Of a stretch of 64,000 nt of DNA, positions 34,925 through 45,028 are shown one piece after another (the first letter of the stretch is position 1; each line of letters begins with the position of its first letter). The stretch is from Berberis thunbergii (Eukaryota; Streptophyta; Magnoliopsida; Ranunculales; Berberidaceae). Under the pieces are notes generated by a model that saw nothing but the letters and a program-made list of their open reading frames with translations, did not search any database and had not been told where the DNA came from. The position numbers were made by a program, and so were the translations under genes. The stretch is from assembly GCA_003290165.1 (NCBI GenBank), contig QNQO01005823.1:107554-171553 (forward strand), given 5' to 3'.

Positions 34925-35470
34925 AATGATCATTAATAGCGTTTCAAAAATGCTATGGTAGGATACCATAGCGTTTTAGAAAACGTTGTGTCTGCCGAAG
35001 CTATAATAGATACTGGGTCTATTATAGTCTTTTAAAAATGCTATTGTAAGTTGACTATTTATAGCATATCTGAAACGCTATAGTAATAGTATTTATAGCG
35101 TTTCTGAAACGCTATAGTAAGTCTATTATAGCGTTTTAAAAACGCTATTGTAAGTTGACTATTTATATCATTTTTGAAATGCTATAGTAGCAGTATTTAT
35201 AGCGTTTCTGAAATGCTATAGTAAGTCTATTATAGTGTTTTAAAAATGCTATTGTAAGTTGACTATTTATAGCATTTCTATAACAATATTTATAGTGTTT
35301 CTAAAACGCTATAGTAACTGTATTTATAGCGTTTCTGAAACGCTATTGTATAGTAATCAATAGCGTTTCAGAAACACTATTGTCTTCTCTCACGTAGCAT
35401 TTAACAAATGTTATTGTATTAATTTCTATAACGTTTCTCAAGGCCCTTTTTTTCAATAGCACTCATCAAG
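34925..35470. repeat. Subterminal palindromic repeats of CACTA 1
   Basis: A dense run of short palindromes of the form TATAGCGTTTCTGAAACGCTATAGTAA, alternating with TTTTAAAAACGCTATTGTAA, and higher-order units of about 115 bp that include GTTGACTATTTATAGCA. Subterminal repeats of CACTA elements are usually the binding sites of their DNA-binding protein. The right end has only a few degenerate copies (near 42850 and 43010). Confidence 0.9.
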
Positions 35471-36579
35471 TGCTATCAAATGACATTTTATAACATCTTA
35501 TAAGTTTTATTTCTAGAAAATAAAAACCAAAATGTGCCAAACACTTAAACATTTCCATGAACGGAGGCAAAGTAATGTAATTAATAAGATAATGTATTAC
35601 ATCGAGTCACAAAATCTATCAAATAAGAAAGATCGGACTACATTTATTAAAGTTGAAGCATGGTAAATAACCAAACATCGACCCAAAAGCTTGTACAAAC
35701 TCTGCCCAAGACACCGTACGAATCAGCGCTCAACGACAATTTCAACACTACGCCCTTAGCGCAGCAGCCAACGCGGCCACCAAATAGACCATAGCGATAG
35801 AATGTCACCATTCTTGCATGTGAATGATGTCTAATCCTTAATAGAATGTCACCATTTACCGAAGTCTGTGATCCAGATATTTGTCTTCTCTTGACCAACC
35901 AATGAGCAAACAATCCCCTCAGTGTCTCTACAGCTAGATTGATCTGCAACATGCCAACAACTTGTCATAATATAAAAGCAATGTATGTTAACTCCAAGAA
36001 AGCATGTTAGGTGTGGTTACAGGAATCTAAAAGATTGGTAGAAAGTGAGCACCCATTAACAAGGGATGTCTTTAGAGAATACATGTGTAAAACACCCTTA
36101 TGCAGATTTGAAAAATACAGGTTTAGGCCTTTAGGGATGATGTCCTATGAGGATGGAGGGCCAATTGCAAATTGAATTAACAAGTTATTAAGAGTATCAC
36201 AAACAAAAATGAAACCAATACCTCATCAGGTTCTTTTCTCAACTTCGACTTTATAAACCTTAAGAGGTGTTTCTGATTCATGCAAGCAAAGTGATGAACA
36301 TTGTAGAAGTCACAATGTGGAGCACTTTTCTAAACAAGGAATTCTCTATCTGCATTAAGCATCAAATGAAGATTGAATTTCTGGAAGGAAATAAAGATGA
36401 ATATTATCAAAGGCCTAACAATTTTTTTGGAACAAGGAAAAAAATAAAATAAACAGATACAAGCACTTCAAAGTTTAAGAAGCAACCTGTTCCATAATGG
36501 TGTGCATGTTACCGTTACTACAAGTTATCAGCTTAACGGCGTATTTTATCCAACAACACCACCACAAGAGTACTAGTTA
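35471..36579 (-). other. Internal CACTA 1 sequence, possible unrecognised captured exons
   Basis: The minus strand has an open stretch at 35952-35647 (INLAVETLRGLFAHWLVKRR, then MVTFYRYGLFGGRVGC) and a short one ending [13 protein letters not shown] near 36220. I do not recognise either, and no function is claimed. Confidence 0.3.
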
Positions 36580-36863
36580 CCTATGTATTGAAGTGTGAAG
36601 ATGCTAATGGATCCAAAAATTCATTGAAAGTCTTTTTGTAGATCGAACTCATTGTAATCCTCTGTAGGGACTTCCCTAGGCTACGAAGCTGAACACAAAA
36701 CACACATAATGAGTCCCCTGAAGCACAAACGAGAAAAATGTTTTACACTGGTCAAATGGAAATCAATATAAATGCTCACCCAAATGGGTTTGGTCTCATT
36801 AGCAAGCTCCCAGTCCCAGTACTTCTCAATTACTGTCTTAGTTTCCTTTTTCTTCTACTTCAA
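36580..36863 (-). pseudogene. Captured HSP90 fragment (TRAP1/organellar type), two exons
   Basis: Exon at 36863-36780: KKKETKTVIEKYWDWELANE, then TKPIW, ending at a GG/GTGAGC donor. The next exon begins at 36688 after a TTCAG acceptor and encodes, with a frameshift, PREVPTEDYNEF and then YKKTFNEFLDPLASSHF. The combination VEKYWDWEL.NET.PIWLR, YNEFYKKTFNEYLDPLASSHF is, as I recall it, diagnostic of the plastid and mitochondrial HSP90 group rather than cytosolic or ER HSP90. Only the middle-domain start is present, so it cannot make a chaperone. Confidence 0.8.
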
Positions 36864-38989
36864 GCAAAAAAAACCCGCCAAGAGTTAATCCAAACTATTG
36901 CATGCTAACACTAATCAAAGGATAGTGGATGAACATAACTGAAGGAATGAAAGTTGAACATGAATTTTGGCATAAACATGACTTGAGGTCGATTGATTTT
37001 TTATTTTCACTGTGAGTCCATACAAAGGCACAGGGCACAGAGTGTGCTAAAACAATGAGCTAAAGGAACTCTTGTAACAAACGACCAATAATGTCAATGC
37101 GTCTTCAAAAAGATTCACTCTATGTTAAGAACCTAGAAACCAAATATTATTTGTCTAAGTACCTTTTGGCCTAATAGCAATAGCATCTTCACACTTCATT
37201 TGGGGCAATTTTGAGGTAACTTTTGAGTGTCCTGCAGAGTCATTCCATGCAGAAAGGTGAAATTAATTTACAAGATAAAATAACCAAGTGAAATAAATTT
37301 ACAAGATATAAAATGATTAAATAGTGGGATTTATATTTTTGGAGAAAACTTACTCATTTTGGACGATCCCTTCACCTTTCCATAAGCAAATTCTTCAATG
37401 TCAGGCAATTATGGTTCTGGACACTGCATGCAATAAACCGATCAACATCATAGTTAATTTAACCTTTACTGACTGGTGCAATGCAAAAGGAGAAAGAATA
37501 GGGTATACTAATTTGCATCTAATTTCATGAAATATTTGCTTTTCCTTATGGTTATTTCAGAGTAACCCCAAAATGGAACCAAAGAAGATCCAATTAAAAA
37601 TGAAATAAACAAGACAATTAGATACAAGTCTTCTTCTTTTTAGAAAAGGTTCTTACTTTCGCCTTCAACTCTACAGGCTTTGATTCCTATAGTAGTCTTC
37701 AATTTTCTTTTTCTTGTAAAAACTCAAATCCAAGTGTACAACAATTAGGAATAACAAGATTTGCAGCAGTAGGAATAAGTTCCTCCGTGTGTTATTGACC
37801 TTGGAGTCCCTATCAAGGTAGCTGCATAAACAACACCTGAATTTGCAACAGTAGTCGAGGGAGCTAAAACCACGCCTAAATATCAATAACAATATTTGAC
37901 CTGATCAACAATTAAGAACTGATACGCTGAGTCAATAGTTAAAATTTAAACTTTAAGATAATTTTGAAGGAGTTCATTCGTCAATTATTAAAAAATACTA
38001 AATGATGGCATCTAAATATTAATATCCTGAGTGTGCTCTCTCAAACCGTGATAGAATCAGACCACTAAGACTATCAAGTCAAAATGGTGGAAAATTGGGT
38101 AAATTCAATCCCACATTTATTGCAGTATTGAAGCATTATCTTTCTGTAACCTTCACTCGGTTTATATTGAAATCACAGGAAATGAACTGAAAAATGAAAA
38201 TTTAACATGATAGAATTTCTCAACAGATTTGATGGATAAAAAGTTGAGATTTTAACAATTTTTTGCTTATTTGCAAATTAAAGCAACAATGAAAATACTT
38301 AATCACAAATCAAATCATCACCCTGCTATTGACATATATAGGGATGTTATGGGTATATTATGTTTTTTTATACTAAACTCTGACTTTAGATATGTAAGAG
38401 CCTGGATAAAGATATCCACAACCAAAAGTTAGTCAGAATTTATCCAACTCAGCAATGATTCAATGAAAGATTTTTGTTAAAATCTTCAAATTTGGTGTCA
38501 AGAACACACTATACTAAAAGCCTTCCCTACCCAAACAGCATTCAGGCATCGTGACGTGTATTCTTCAAACACAGTATAACTTAGGAAAATCAAGCAATGA
38601 AGTATTTGTTCTCTCTTCCGGTTGTAAATTTCTAGAAACACTGATGTAAATTGAGTTGCAACTACTTACCCCTTTCTCATCTTTTTACACCTTTTATGCG
38701 AACCATTACATGTGCATCTCTTGTAGGAGTTTCAGCTTGTAGGAGTTTCAGCCGACTCCTCCCAAGTACAGTATAACTGTGCCCGACATTCCTCAAAAAG
38801 CAAAGGTTCAAACACTGACATACTCTTCTACAGACTCAAACTGACCTGACACTCGTTGCAGTTCTGTCTCCTCTACCAAAGACATGGAATCTTAACACAT
38901 AGCATCACCTAATAATATGTAAAGTCTTTCAAACCCTTAAACATAGAACTAGACTAACAATTAAAAAATAAAGAAGCTAAGAATTGCAA
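36864..38989. other. Internal CACTA 1 sequence, nothing recognised
   Basis: AT-rich, intron-like sequence. Short exon-like stretches may occur on the minus strand (for example near 37150-37250 and 37670-37890), but none could be assigned. Confidence 0.4.
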
Positions 38990-39440
38990 ACCTGGGTGGT
39001 GCCAAAACTTATCATTAGTTACTGATCCAGATGGGTGCTTATGTTGCCTTGAATCTCCGGGCTGCTTCCACAATCCTTGCCTTGGGACAGGAGGAGGATA
39101 TATTTCTGAAGCAGAATCAGTCCACACTGTTCATCTTCTTAGACTTACCTTGATCTCCCAGGTTTTTATCCCCATTAGATTCAGGTTTGCAATCATTATA
39201 GTCCACTGAAGTATCCCCTTCATTACTTGGAAGATCTACTTGTTTTTTATCCTTGGTTGTGAGTTGACCATGCCTTTCTGCCCTGCGTTCTCCATGAACT
39301 GAATCTGTCCGAGGTTTCTTTACTGCGTGATTATTTGGATTTAATGAGTTAGGGTGCTTTTCGGGAGCAGAAGCTTGATAAGGCCAACTTGCTTGACATC
39401 CTCTGGCCCAATCATCTTAGTTTGTCTGAAACTGTTTCTT
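38990..39440 (-). pseudogene. Captured exon(s) of an unrecognised plant gene
   Basis: The minus strand reads in order DWARGCQASWPYQASAPEKH, PNSLNPNNHAVKKPRTDSVH, GERRAERHGQLTTKDKKQVD, LPSNEGDTSVDYNDCKPESN and GDKNLGDQGKSKKMNSVD. After a shift it continues with YPPPVPRQGLWKQPGDSRQH and KHPSGSVTNDKFWHHP, and ends at a donor-like CAG/GTTTGC near 38995. The low-complexity, polar, nuclear-protein-like sequence is clearly coding in origin. I do not recognise the gene. Confidence 0.5.
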
Positions 39441-39667
39441 CCCTAACATTGCCTCTTTGTTCTCATCGAGCTTATGTTTCTTTCCAAGATTATTAGTCCA
39501 TCAATTGAGTATTTACTCCTTTCGGCAAGTAGGATATTTTTCGCCAAGTCTATCTTGCAAGGCAAAAACTTGAGCTTTATATGGAGAGATGACACCAACA
39601 CTAACTCTTTGTTAGAATCAATAGATGCTGCCAGAAAGGGAAAAAAACACGTTATAGTTTTACTTGA

Positions 39668-39834
39668 AATAATCAAGAAACTTGTCAATGGCATGACAAC
39701 TCAACGGTTAAAGCTTGGTGAATGATACCATTAGGTCATGAGTTCAAACTCAGCTTGCGGCATCTTTATGAGTTCTGGAATCCTATAAAAAACATTGTTT
39801 GTCTTTAAAAAAAAAAAAATAATAATCAAGAAAC
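39668..39834 (+). mobile_element. SINE with 14-bp TSD, inside CACTA 1
   Basis: The body (39682-39820) has an A-box-like CTCAACGGTTAAAGC and a B-box ATGAGTTCAAACTCAGC about 35 bp later, and ends in a poly-A run. The flanks AATAATCAAGAAAC (39668-39681 and 39821-39834) are identical. It resembles the unit at 24550 more than the family at 19987. Confidence 0.88.
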
Positions 39835-40365
39835 CCATAAACAAGTTTTATTTTTTTTTGGGAAATTAAGAAACCCAGAAACAACATACAATCACAAAAA
39901 AGTGATGTGAAACAAAGACTTATTCAAAATCAATGGAGAATAAAGAAACCTTTCATTTCACTTGAGAATATAAAGATACAAAATAAAACCACTCTTATGA
40001 ACACCCGACAAAAAGACTTACATTGAAAAACTTCATTCAGTTGTCTCTAAACCTAACTATGGCCTAACAAAGCTTTTAGAGCTTTGTAAACCTACACCTC
40101 AAAACTGGGTGGAGGAAAATTTTCTAAAATAGCATAAAAGGAAACAAAGTCTTCTGAAGTTGATCCATTAATTCTACATAAAGGTATAAAATAAACTTTA
40201 GGAAAATAACTCTTAACATACATGTTATTCCTGATATTTTCTTCACAAACCAAAAATTGAATCTAGTCTGTGAGAAAATTATACAGAACTCAATATGTAG
40301 TTCTGATTTATGTGCAAGAACAATTTTCGCATGCAAATCTAACTCAGCTATAAGAAAGAAGAATT

Positions 40366-41260
40366 TTATAAATGATCGTAACTGAAACACATACCTTTGC
40401 AAAGACAAGCAACCATCTCACAGATTAGAGCTACCTCCATCAAATTTTTCCGGCTATATCCATCATCAAATTCATCCTTCCCATATGGAACATTAATTAA
40501 AGAATAAGAACCATACATGTTTCCGGGGAGAAAGTGTTTTATGTAGCTTTTTTCTTTGACATTTGGAGCATCTGCAATTTGTTTTTCGTAGAACTCAAAA
40601 TTAGGAAATATGTTTATGGCAAGGTGCATCCTATACTGCATGTTCAAAAGATGTTTTCTCTGTCCCAATAGTACACGCCTCTCAGACTTCTTCCAAGTTC
40701 AATCTTTTCAGATATCTAACAAATAGTGAAGATCAAACTTTCAAACGATTTCAATATAATCAAATAAGACTACTACTACTACTAATAATAATAATAATAA
40801 TAAAATAAACTATGCTAACGGTAAACAAACCTTGCTTTTAATCATAGCAGGCAATTGTTTTTCATCACCTATGAGAACAGCATGCCGGATGCGAGGGGGT
40901 TGAAAGGGGATTGCATATTCACATTCTTTAAGGTGCACAACTTCATCAATAACCAACAACTCTATTGGTTTCAGCTCATCCAACCTAGCTGAGCTTGAAG
41001 CAGTACAAAAAATAAGGCAAGCATGTTGCAAAAAAAAAAAAATTTGATCAAACTTTTGTCATAAATGATGGGAAGAGTAAAAGCCCCACGAAGGACTCTG
41101 AGAATTTGAAGGCATTCGTCTACCCTCTCACTTAACAAGAAAACAGATGTGCGGCCGACTTTGTATCTAATTTTCTCTAGATTTGGGTTGCTTAAATTAT
41201 TACTATGCAACAAACTTCTAAGAGACTTGAGCAAATTGAGTGCTCTGCCCATGTCTTTCC
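40366..41260 (-). pseudogene. Captured SEN1/UPF1-type helicase fragment, several exons
   Basis: Minus strand, 5' to 3': MGRALNLLKSLRSLLHSNNL and LRVLRGAFTLPIIYDKSLI (41252-41050), then HACLIFCTASSSARLDELKP, IELLVIDEVVHLKECEYAIP and RHAVLIGDEKQLPAMIKSK (41031-40830). Then, past an intron, KIELGRSL, a frameshift, GQRKHLLNMQYRMHLAINIF and YGSYSLINVPYGKDEFDDGY (40720-40370). VIDEVVHLKE corresponds to the Walker B DEAAQLKE motif, with Ala-Ala-Gln changed to Val-Val-His. GDEKQLPAM and QYRMH are superfamily 1 helicase motifs. The Walker A exon is missing. Plant SEN1-like P-loop genes have this exact order. Confidence 0.85.
40769..40802. repeat. Trinucleotide microsatellite
   Basis: ACTACTACTACTA followed by seven copies of ATA, within an intron of the captured helicase fragment. 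Confidence 0.9.
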
Positions 41261-41908
41261 ACCACGTTTACTGAAGTGAACAATGTAGAAAGGTGGGTGC
41301 GCAAATTTATAATGCAAAACCGCAGGCTCATCTCAATGCAATCAAATTGTTTTCTAACGAATTCTTCAAAAGGAGAAGTAAGTGAATGTTTGGGCATACA
41401 TTCTTCTCAACACCATTCAATCTAGTTTTATGATCGTAGTCAGCAATATACGAATGTTTGGGCATACATTCTCTTATTAATCTCTAATTTGAGTTATGGA
41501 TGCATGGACCCCCCCCCCCCCCCCCCCCCTATTCTTCCCTTGAATATTGAGTTGGGAAAAGACTATTGTATGTCTTGCATGCTGTGAGAAAAAGGGAAAA
41601 AAATAGCTAACCAATTATTAAAAAAAAAAAAAATTGAGCATCAATTTGCGACTGTCACTAATAATGTCTTGATTGTCACAACTCTCTTCAGATTGTAACA
41701 ACTAGGGAGGACAAATGTTTCAACATTGTTCGCTAGAACAAATAGACATATAGATTGGCTCTGAATTTAAACAAGGGGGTTTTATAAAACAATCACCATA
41801 GAAGACAATATTAAATAATTGAATGGGGTTTTGTAAAACAATCACCATAGAAGATAGTATTGAATAATTAAATGAATAAAAAATAAAATAAAAGGCATAA
41901 TAAATTAC
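41261..41908. other. Internal CACTA 1 sequence with a C homopolymer
   Basis: No coding evidence. It contains about 21 consecutive Cs (41509-41529), an A run near 41620, and a local direct repeat of AAAACAATCACCATAGAAGA at 41786 and 41836. Confidence 0.6.
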
Positions 41909-42427
41909 TTGCCAAGATCGATGTGCGCTTGGATACCGAAACCAAAGCATCCAGTCTTACTGAAGTTCCTTCTCAACAGGTCGTACTCCTTCACCTTCAA
42001 TCCACTCTCAAGAAGTTGCATCCCCTTGTCACCTCGACGGTGACATAGCAAGAAATCTTCTCATTACACCCAATTCTGAAAGATTTTTGTTAACACAAAA
42101 TAAAATAAAAATCAAAGGGTCAAAAACCCCATCAACCAAATCAATGTAAAATCAAAATGAACAAAAAACATAAAAGAGAGAAACCCTTTTTGTTTGTTAG
42201 ATACATACCTTTTGAGAAAACTGGGGTTTGTCCACTCAACAACTCCAACACCTACAAATAAAAATAAAATAGAAATAAGTGAAAAACGATGGGGGTTTAG
42301 GAGGAAAAAATGTGCAATGGGGTTTAGGGGGTAAGAGAGAGATAGACTTAGTATACATACCTTGGAGGCCTTGGTGAGACGATCTCTGCTCTTGCCGACG
42401 GAGATGTTGAGGACGAGCTTCTGGACC
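41909..42427 (-). pseudogene. RPL11: Captured ribosomal protein L11 (uL5) gene fragment, three exons
   Basis: Exon 1 (42427-42361): VQKLVLNISVGKSRDRLTKA, then SK, and a GTATGT donor. Exon 2 (42251-42209): VLELLSGQTPVFSK, TTGTAG acceptor and GTATGT donor. Exon 3 (42075-41909): [10 protein letters not shown], a one-base frameshift, [20 protein letters not shown] and [20 protein letters not shown], then LGK and stop. These are consecutive parts of cytosolic 60S L11. The short stretch before NEKI and the C-terminal third are missing. The intron borders are intact, so the capture was from genomic DNA and not a retrocopy. Coding capacity is lost. Confidence 0.9.
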
Positions 42428-42449
42428 TAGATCTCTATTTATCTATCTC

Positions 42450-42700
42450 TCAATTTCTCTCCCCGTCACTCTTTCCTTCTCCTTGGATCTCTCCCACTCT
42501 CACTTGAGCGGCGTGCCTTTGGTTTGAAGAAGAGCGGTGTCCCTCTCCCTGGATCTCTCTCACTCTCGCTCGATTTCTCTCCCTCACTCTCACTCTCGCT
42601 TGATTTTCTCTCCCTCACTATTTCACTCTCGTTTGATTTCTCTCACTCTCCCTTGATTTCTCTCTCCCTCACTCTCGTTTGTAGAGCGGCGTACCTTTGG
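42450..42700. repeat. CT-rich low-complexity tract
   Basis: Repeated TCTCTCTCCCTCACTCTCGCTTGATTT-type units, probably the 5' flank taken with the L11 fragment or expanded later. Confidence 0.7.
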
Positions 42701-43054
42701 AGAAGAAAAATGCCCCTCTAATCTGCTGCTATTGACGGGGGAGGAGAGTGAGACTGAGAAGGAGAAAGATGTAAATGCAAATTTTTTTTTCTAAAAGTTG
42801 AAGTAGAATCGAGCGAGCTCGCTTTTTTTTATTTCCTGCTTACTCTTTCATAGCGATTTATCAATGTAACACTATTCAAATTTGCGCTTTTAAGAAGCAA
42901 TTGTGGCACAACTCGCATTTCTTTTTTAACTTCCCGCGCGAGAATTTGGTCTATATTGTTTTCAATTTTAATTGTTCATGAATTCAGTCAATTATAACAC
43001 TTTGGACAAAAATGCTATAAACATATGCTATCAATGAGCACTTTTCTTGTAGTG

Positions 43055-43962
43055 TTTCAACAAAGTTTGACGAAGGTGAAAACTCAACATGTATCAAATG
43101 TTTTGGAAAACTTCATGGATCCATGGTGCACAGGGCTCTAATTTGATGTTTTTGGATGTGTGGAGGTGTGAATCGATGGGCAATGATCTTGTCAATTGTG
43201 GATGTGTGATTCAAACCACTAATGAGTTGCCTTGTGCTCATGAAATGACAAAGTATCTAAACCCTACTGGACAACTTCCATTGGCTACCTTAGAAAAGTT
43301 TTGAATGCAACTTTGCAAAAGCCCAAATTCTGAAGGCGGCGGATGTGATTAAAGACCCAGTGATCGATGCCCTGAAGCAAAGGCTTAATGAATCCCTTCC
43401 CAATCAGAAGTTGGTGTTGAAAAGAAAGCTTCTAGAGTTGAGTTGCCCTGGTTCAACTATAATGATCGAACCATCTGAGCTTGTAGCAGGCGAGGGAGAA
43501 CTAATAAGAAGTTGTCCAAGCATGAGAGGTTGACTAAAAAAGACCCATCGAGTAACAAGTATGCCAAGACTCGGGAGGAGCTAAAACGTCAAAAAAGTTT
43601 TTATAAGCAAAAACCCAAAATTTTAACAGTACTTGGATGAAGCAAATTTCGTTGTGGATTTGGGATTATGTTGACAACATTGAGAATGTTGAAGGTGATG
43701 AAATTTTGGGCTTTGATGCATAGCCAATTTCCTAGATTACGACCCTCGAATTGGTTGGAAGCATGTAAGGAATGACCTAATAATGGAACTAGAAACTAAT
43801 GATGAATTTTTGGTTTGGAATGTGGCATGAGTCAGGGGTGACGGTGGTAAAGGATGCTTTGAATTTCAAAATTCCAAGGTACAAACTGACAGGCTAAATT
43901 TTCATATTGATCCAATATGTTAGAGTTTGCGGCGAATCATTACTGATGTGTGTTTGTGTGTT
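43055..43962 (+). pseudogene. MULE transposase fragment A, right half
   Basis: Continuation of fragment A after the CACTA. Readable parts: DVWRCESMGNDLVNCGCVIQ, TTNELPCAHEMTKYLNPTGQ (a SWIM zinc-finger-like C-x-C...C-x-H), then ELVAGEGELIRSC and, in other frames, WLWIWDYVDNIENVEGDEIL-like sequence and GWKHVRNDLIMELETNDEF. Homology to copy B (46286-47192) stops at GTGTGTTA, after which gypsy gag sequence resumes at 43963. Confidence 0.85.
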
Positions 43963-44420
43963 AGGATCTGTGAATGGGATTTGAGCAGGGGTCTTGTCGC
44001 CCTGAAGGAGGCCATCTTCCAGTGGTTCGTTGCTTTCGAGATTCACTTGCTGAAGTTGTGCGGGAACTTCATTACTCTTTCGGACGGGGTTGGCAGATTT
44101 TTTGTTGGACGATGCTTGGACAAGGTCGGTGGGTTGAGCGCGTTCTTGGGTAAGTTGTCCACTGTTTTGATCAGAATATCCATTTCGGTAATGAGTTAAT
44201 CCACGTGAGGATTCGTGGCAAGGCTACCAGATTTTTGGGATGGTTGGGCTACCACATGTTGTAGCTCTCTGTTGATGAGCATGGTTGGCCCGAGGACTGT
44301 CGCAGGATTTGAAACATGCACCGTCGACAAAACAACTTCTCTGGTGGGAGGATTTCTTTGATTGTTGCTAGGTTGAGGGTCTGTAGAGTGTTCCATCTAT
44401 TCTAAGAGCTTTTTAATTGC
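43963..44420 (-). pseudogene. N-terminal part of gag, Tat copy 3
   Basis: Minus strand from the ATG at 44396: MEHSTDPQPSNNQRNPPTRE, VVLSTVHVSNPATVLGPTML and INRELQHVVAQPSQKSGSLA. After a stop, EMDILIKTVDNLPKNALNPP and SFRATRPLLKSHSQI run to the break at 43963. It continues at 33772 (PSKKLHSTKVR), with only a few residues lost compared with copy 1. Confidence 0.75.
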
Positions 44421-44478
44421 TAATCAGAGATGAGGAAGTTTCCTACTCTAAACTATCTTCTTGAAAGGAAATTGTCGT

Positions 44479-44496
44479 TTCCCAATGACGGTGCCA
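44479..44496 (-). promoter_or_regulatory. Primer-binding site of Tat copy 3
   Basis: The minus strand reads TGGCACCGTCATTGGGAAAC three bases after the LTR end. Confidence 0.75.
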
Positions 44497-44499
44497 AAT

Positions 44500-45023
44500 T
44501 GATGAGTCCAAAATCTGATCTCCTGTAAGTCTGACCTGCAAAACAAATGTTAGATTGCCAAAAACCACCGTTTGGTACTTGAAGGCACTCCGATGCTTAA
44601 GTAATTAACTCTGTTGGAAATGGAGATAAATTTGGACAGAACTTAGTTAAAATTGCGTACCTTCGTCGAATGTTCTCTTTACCTTATATAGTGATCGTTG
44701 TTAATTCTCTGCAAGGATTAAGCATGTGATGCAAAATGAGGGGAGACATTCTCTATAATAGTCTCCTCCTTTATGAAAATACATCCTTGGGGCCTAACTC
44801 GCTCCGCGACTCTTTTTTTTTGTAACGTTCCTCCTCTTTAAGAGACAACTTTGTTGGGTCTATATTTGGGCCTTTGATTATGATTTATTCTTATGGGCCC
44901 TGTTTGGGCCTTTATGATCAGATCTGCCCTTTTTGGGCTAAGTTGGCCTGGTTTTGATCCTCGCGGTGGACGATCTCTGCCACGTGTATGGTTGTGATGG
45001 AAGTCTTATTTGATGTATCATCA
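44500..45023 (-). repeat. 5' LTR of Tat copy 3
   Basis: Plus-strand ends TGATGAGTCC and TGATGTATCATCA. Aligns along its whole length with 26458-26986. Confidence 0.92.
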
Positions 45024-45028
45024 GAAGG

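Larger units (their letters stand above)
34910..43057. mobile_element. Pack-CACTA element 1, with TSD TTT
   Basis: The element proper is 34913-43054. The left end is CACTACAAGAAAAATGATCA and the right end, reversed, CACTACAAGAAAAGTGCTCA. The inverted repeat continues with changes to about 27 bp. Three-base duplication TTT (34910-34912 and 43055-43057). The empty site is visible in MULE copy B at 46280-46290 (TCCTTTCAACAAAG), which proves the insertion. No TNP2 or TNPA transposase is readable, so the element would be non-autonomous. It carries fragments of at least four host genes, all on the minus strand, plus a SINE. Confidence 0.95.
26453..45028 (-). mobile_element. Ty3/gypsy element, Tat lineage (copy 3), with nested insertions
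   Basis: The element proper is 26458-45023, flanked by GAAGG (26453-26457 and 45024-45028). On the minus strand: 5' LTR (45023-44500), PBS, gag N-terminus (44420-43963), a foreign block (43962-33773), the rest of gag, protease, reverse transcriptase, RNase H and integrase to about 29290. The antisense ORF on the plus strand, polypurine tract and 3' LTR (26986-26458) follow. Without the foreign block it is about 8.4 kb, close to copy 2. By eye the LTRs differ by roughly one base in ten. Frameshifts and stops make it non-functional. Confidence 0.93.

Noticed and set aside
35647..35952. 101-codon minus-strand frame inside CACTA 1 as a transposase
   Set aside because: It has none of the TNP2 or TNPA features and no recognisable family, so it is noted only as possible captured sequence.
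40366..41260. A functional helicase gene
   Set aside because: The Walker A exon is absent, the DEAA motif is changed to DEVV, and a frameshift lies before QYRMH.
41509..41529. G-quadruplex or regulatory element at the C run
   Set aside because: A single long homopolymer (like the 12 Gs at 33331) is more simply slippage or a sequencing or assembly artefact.
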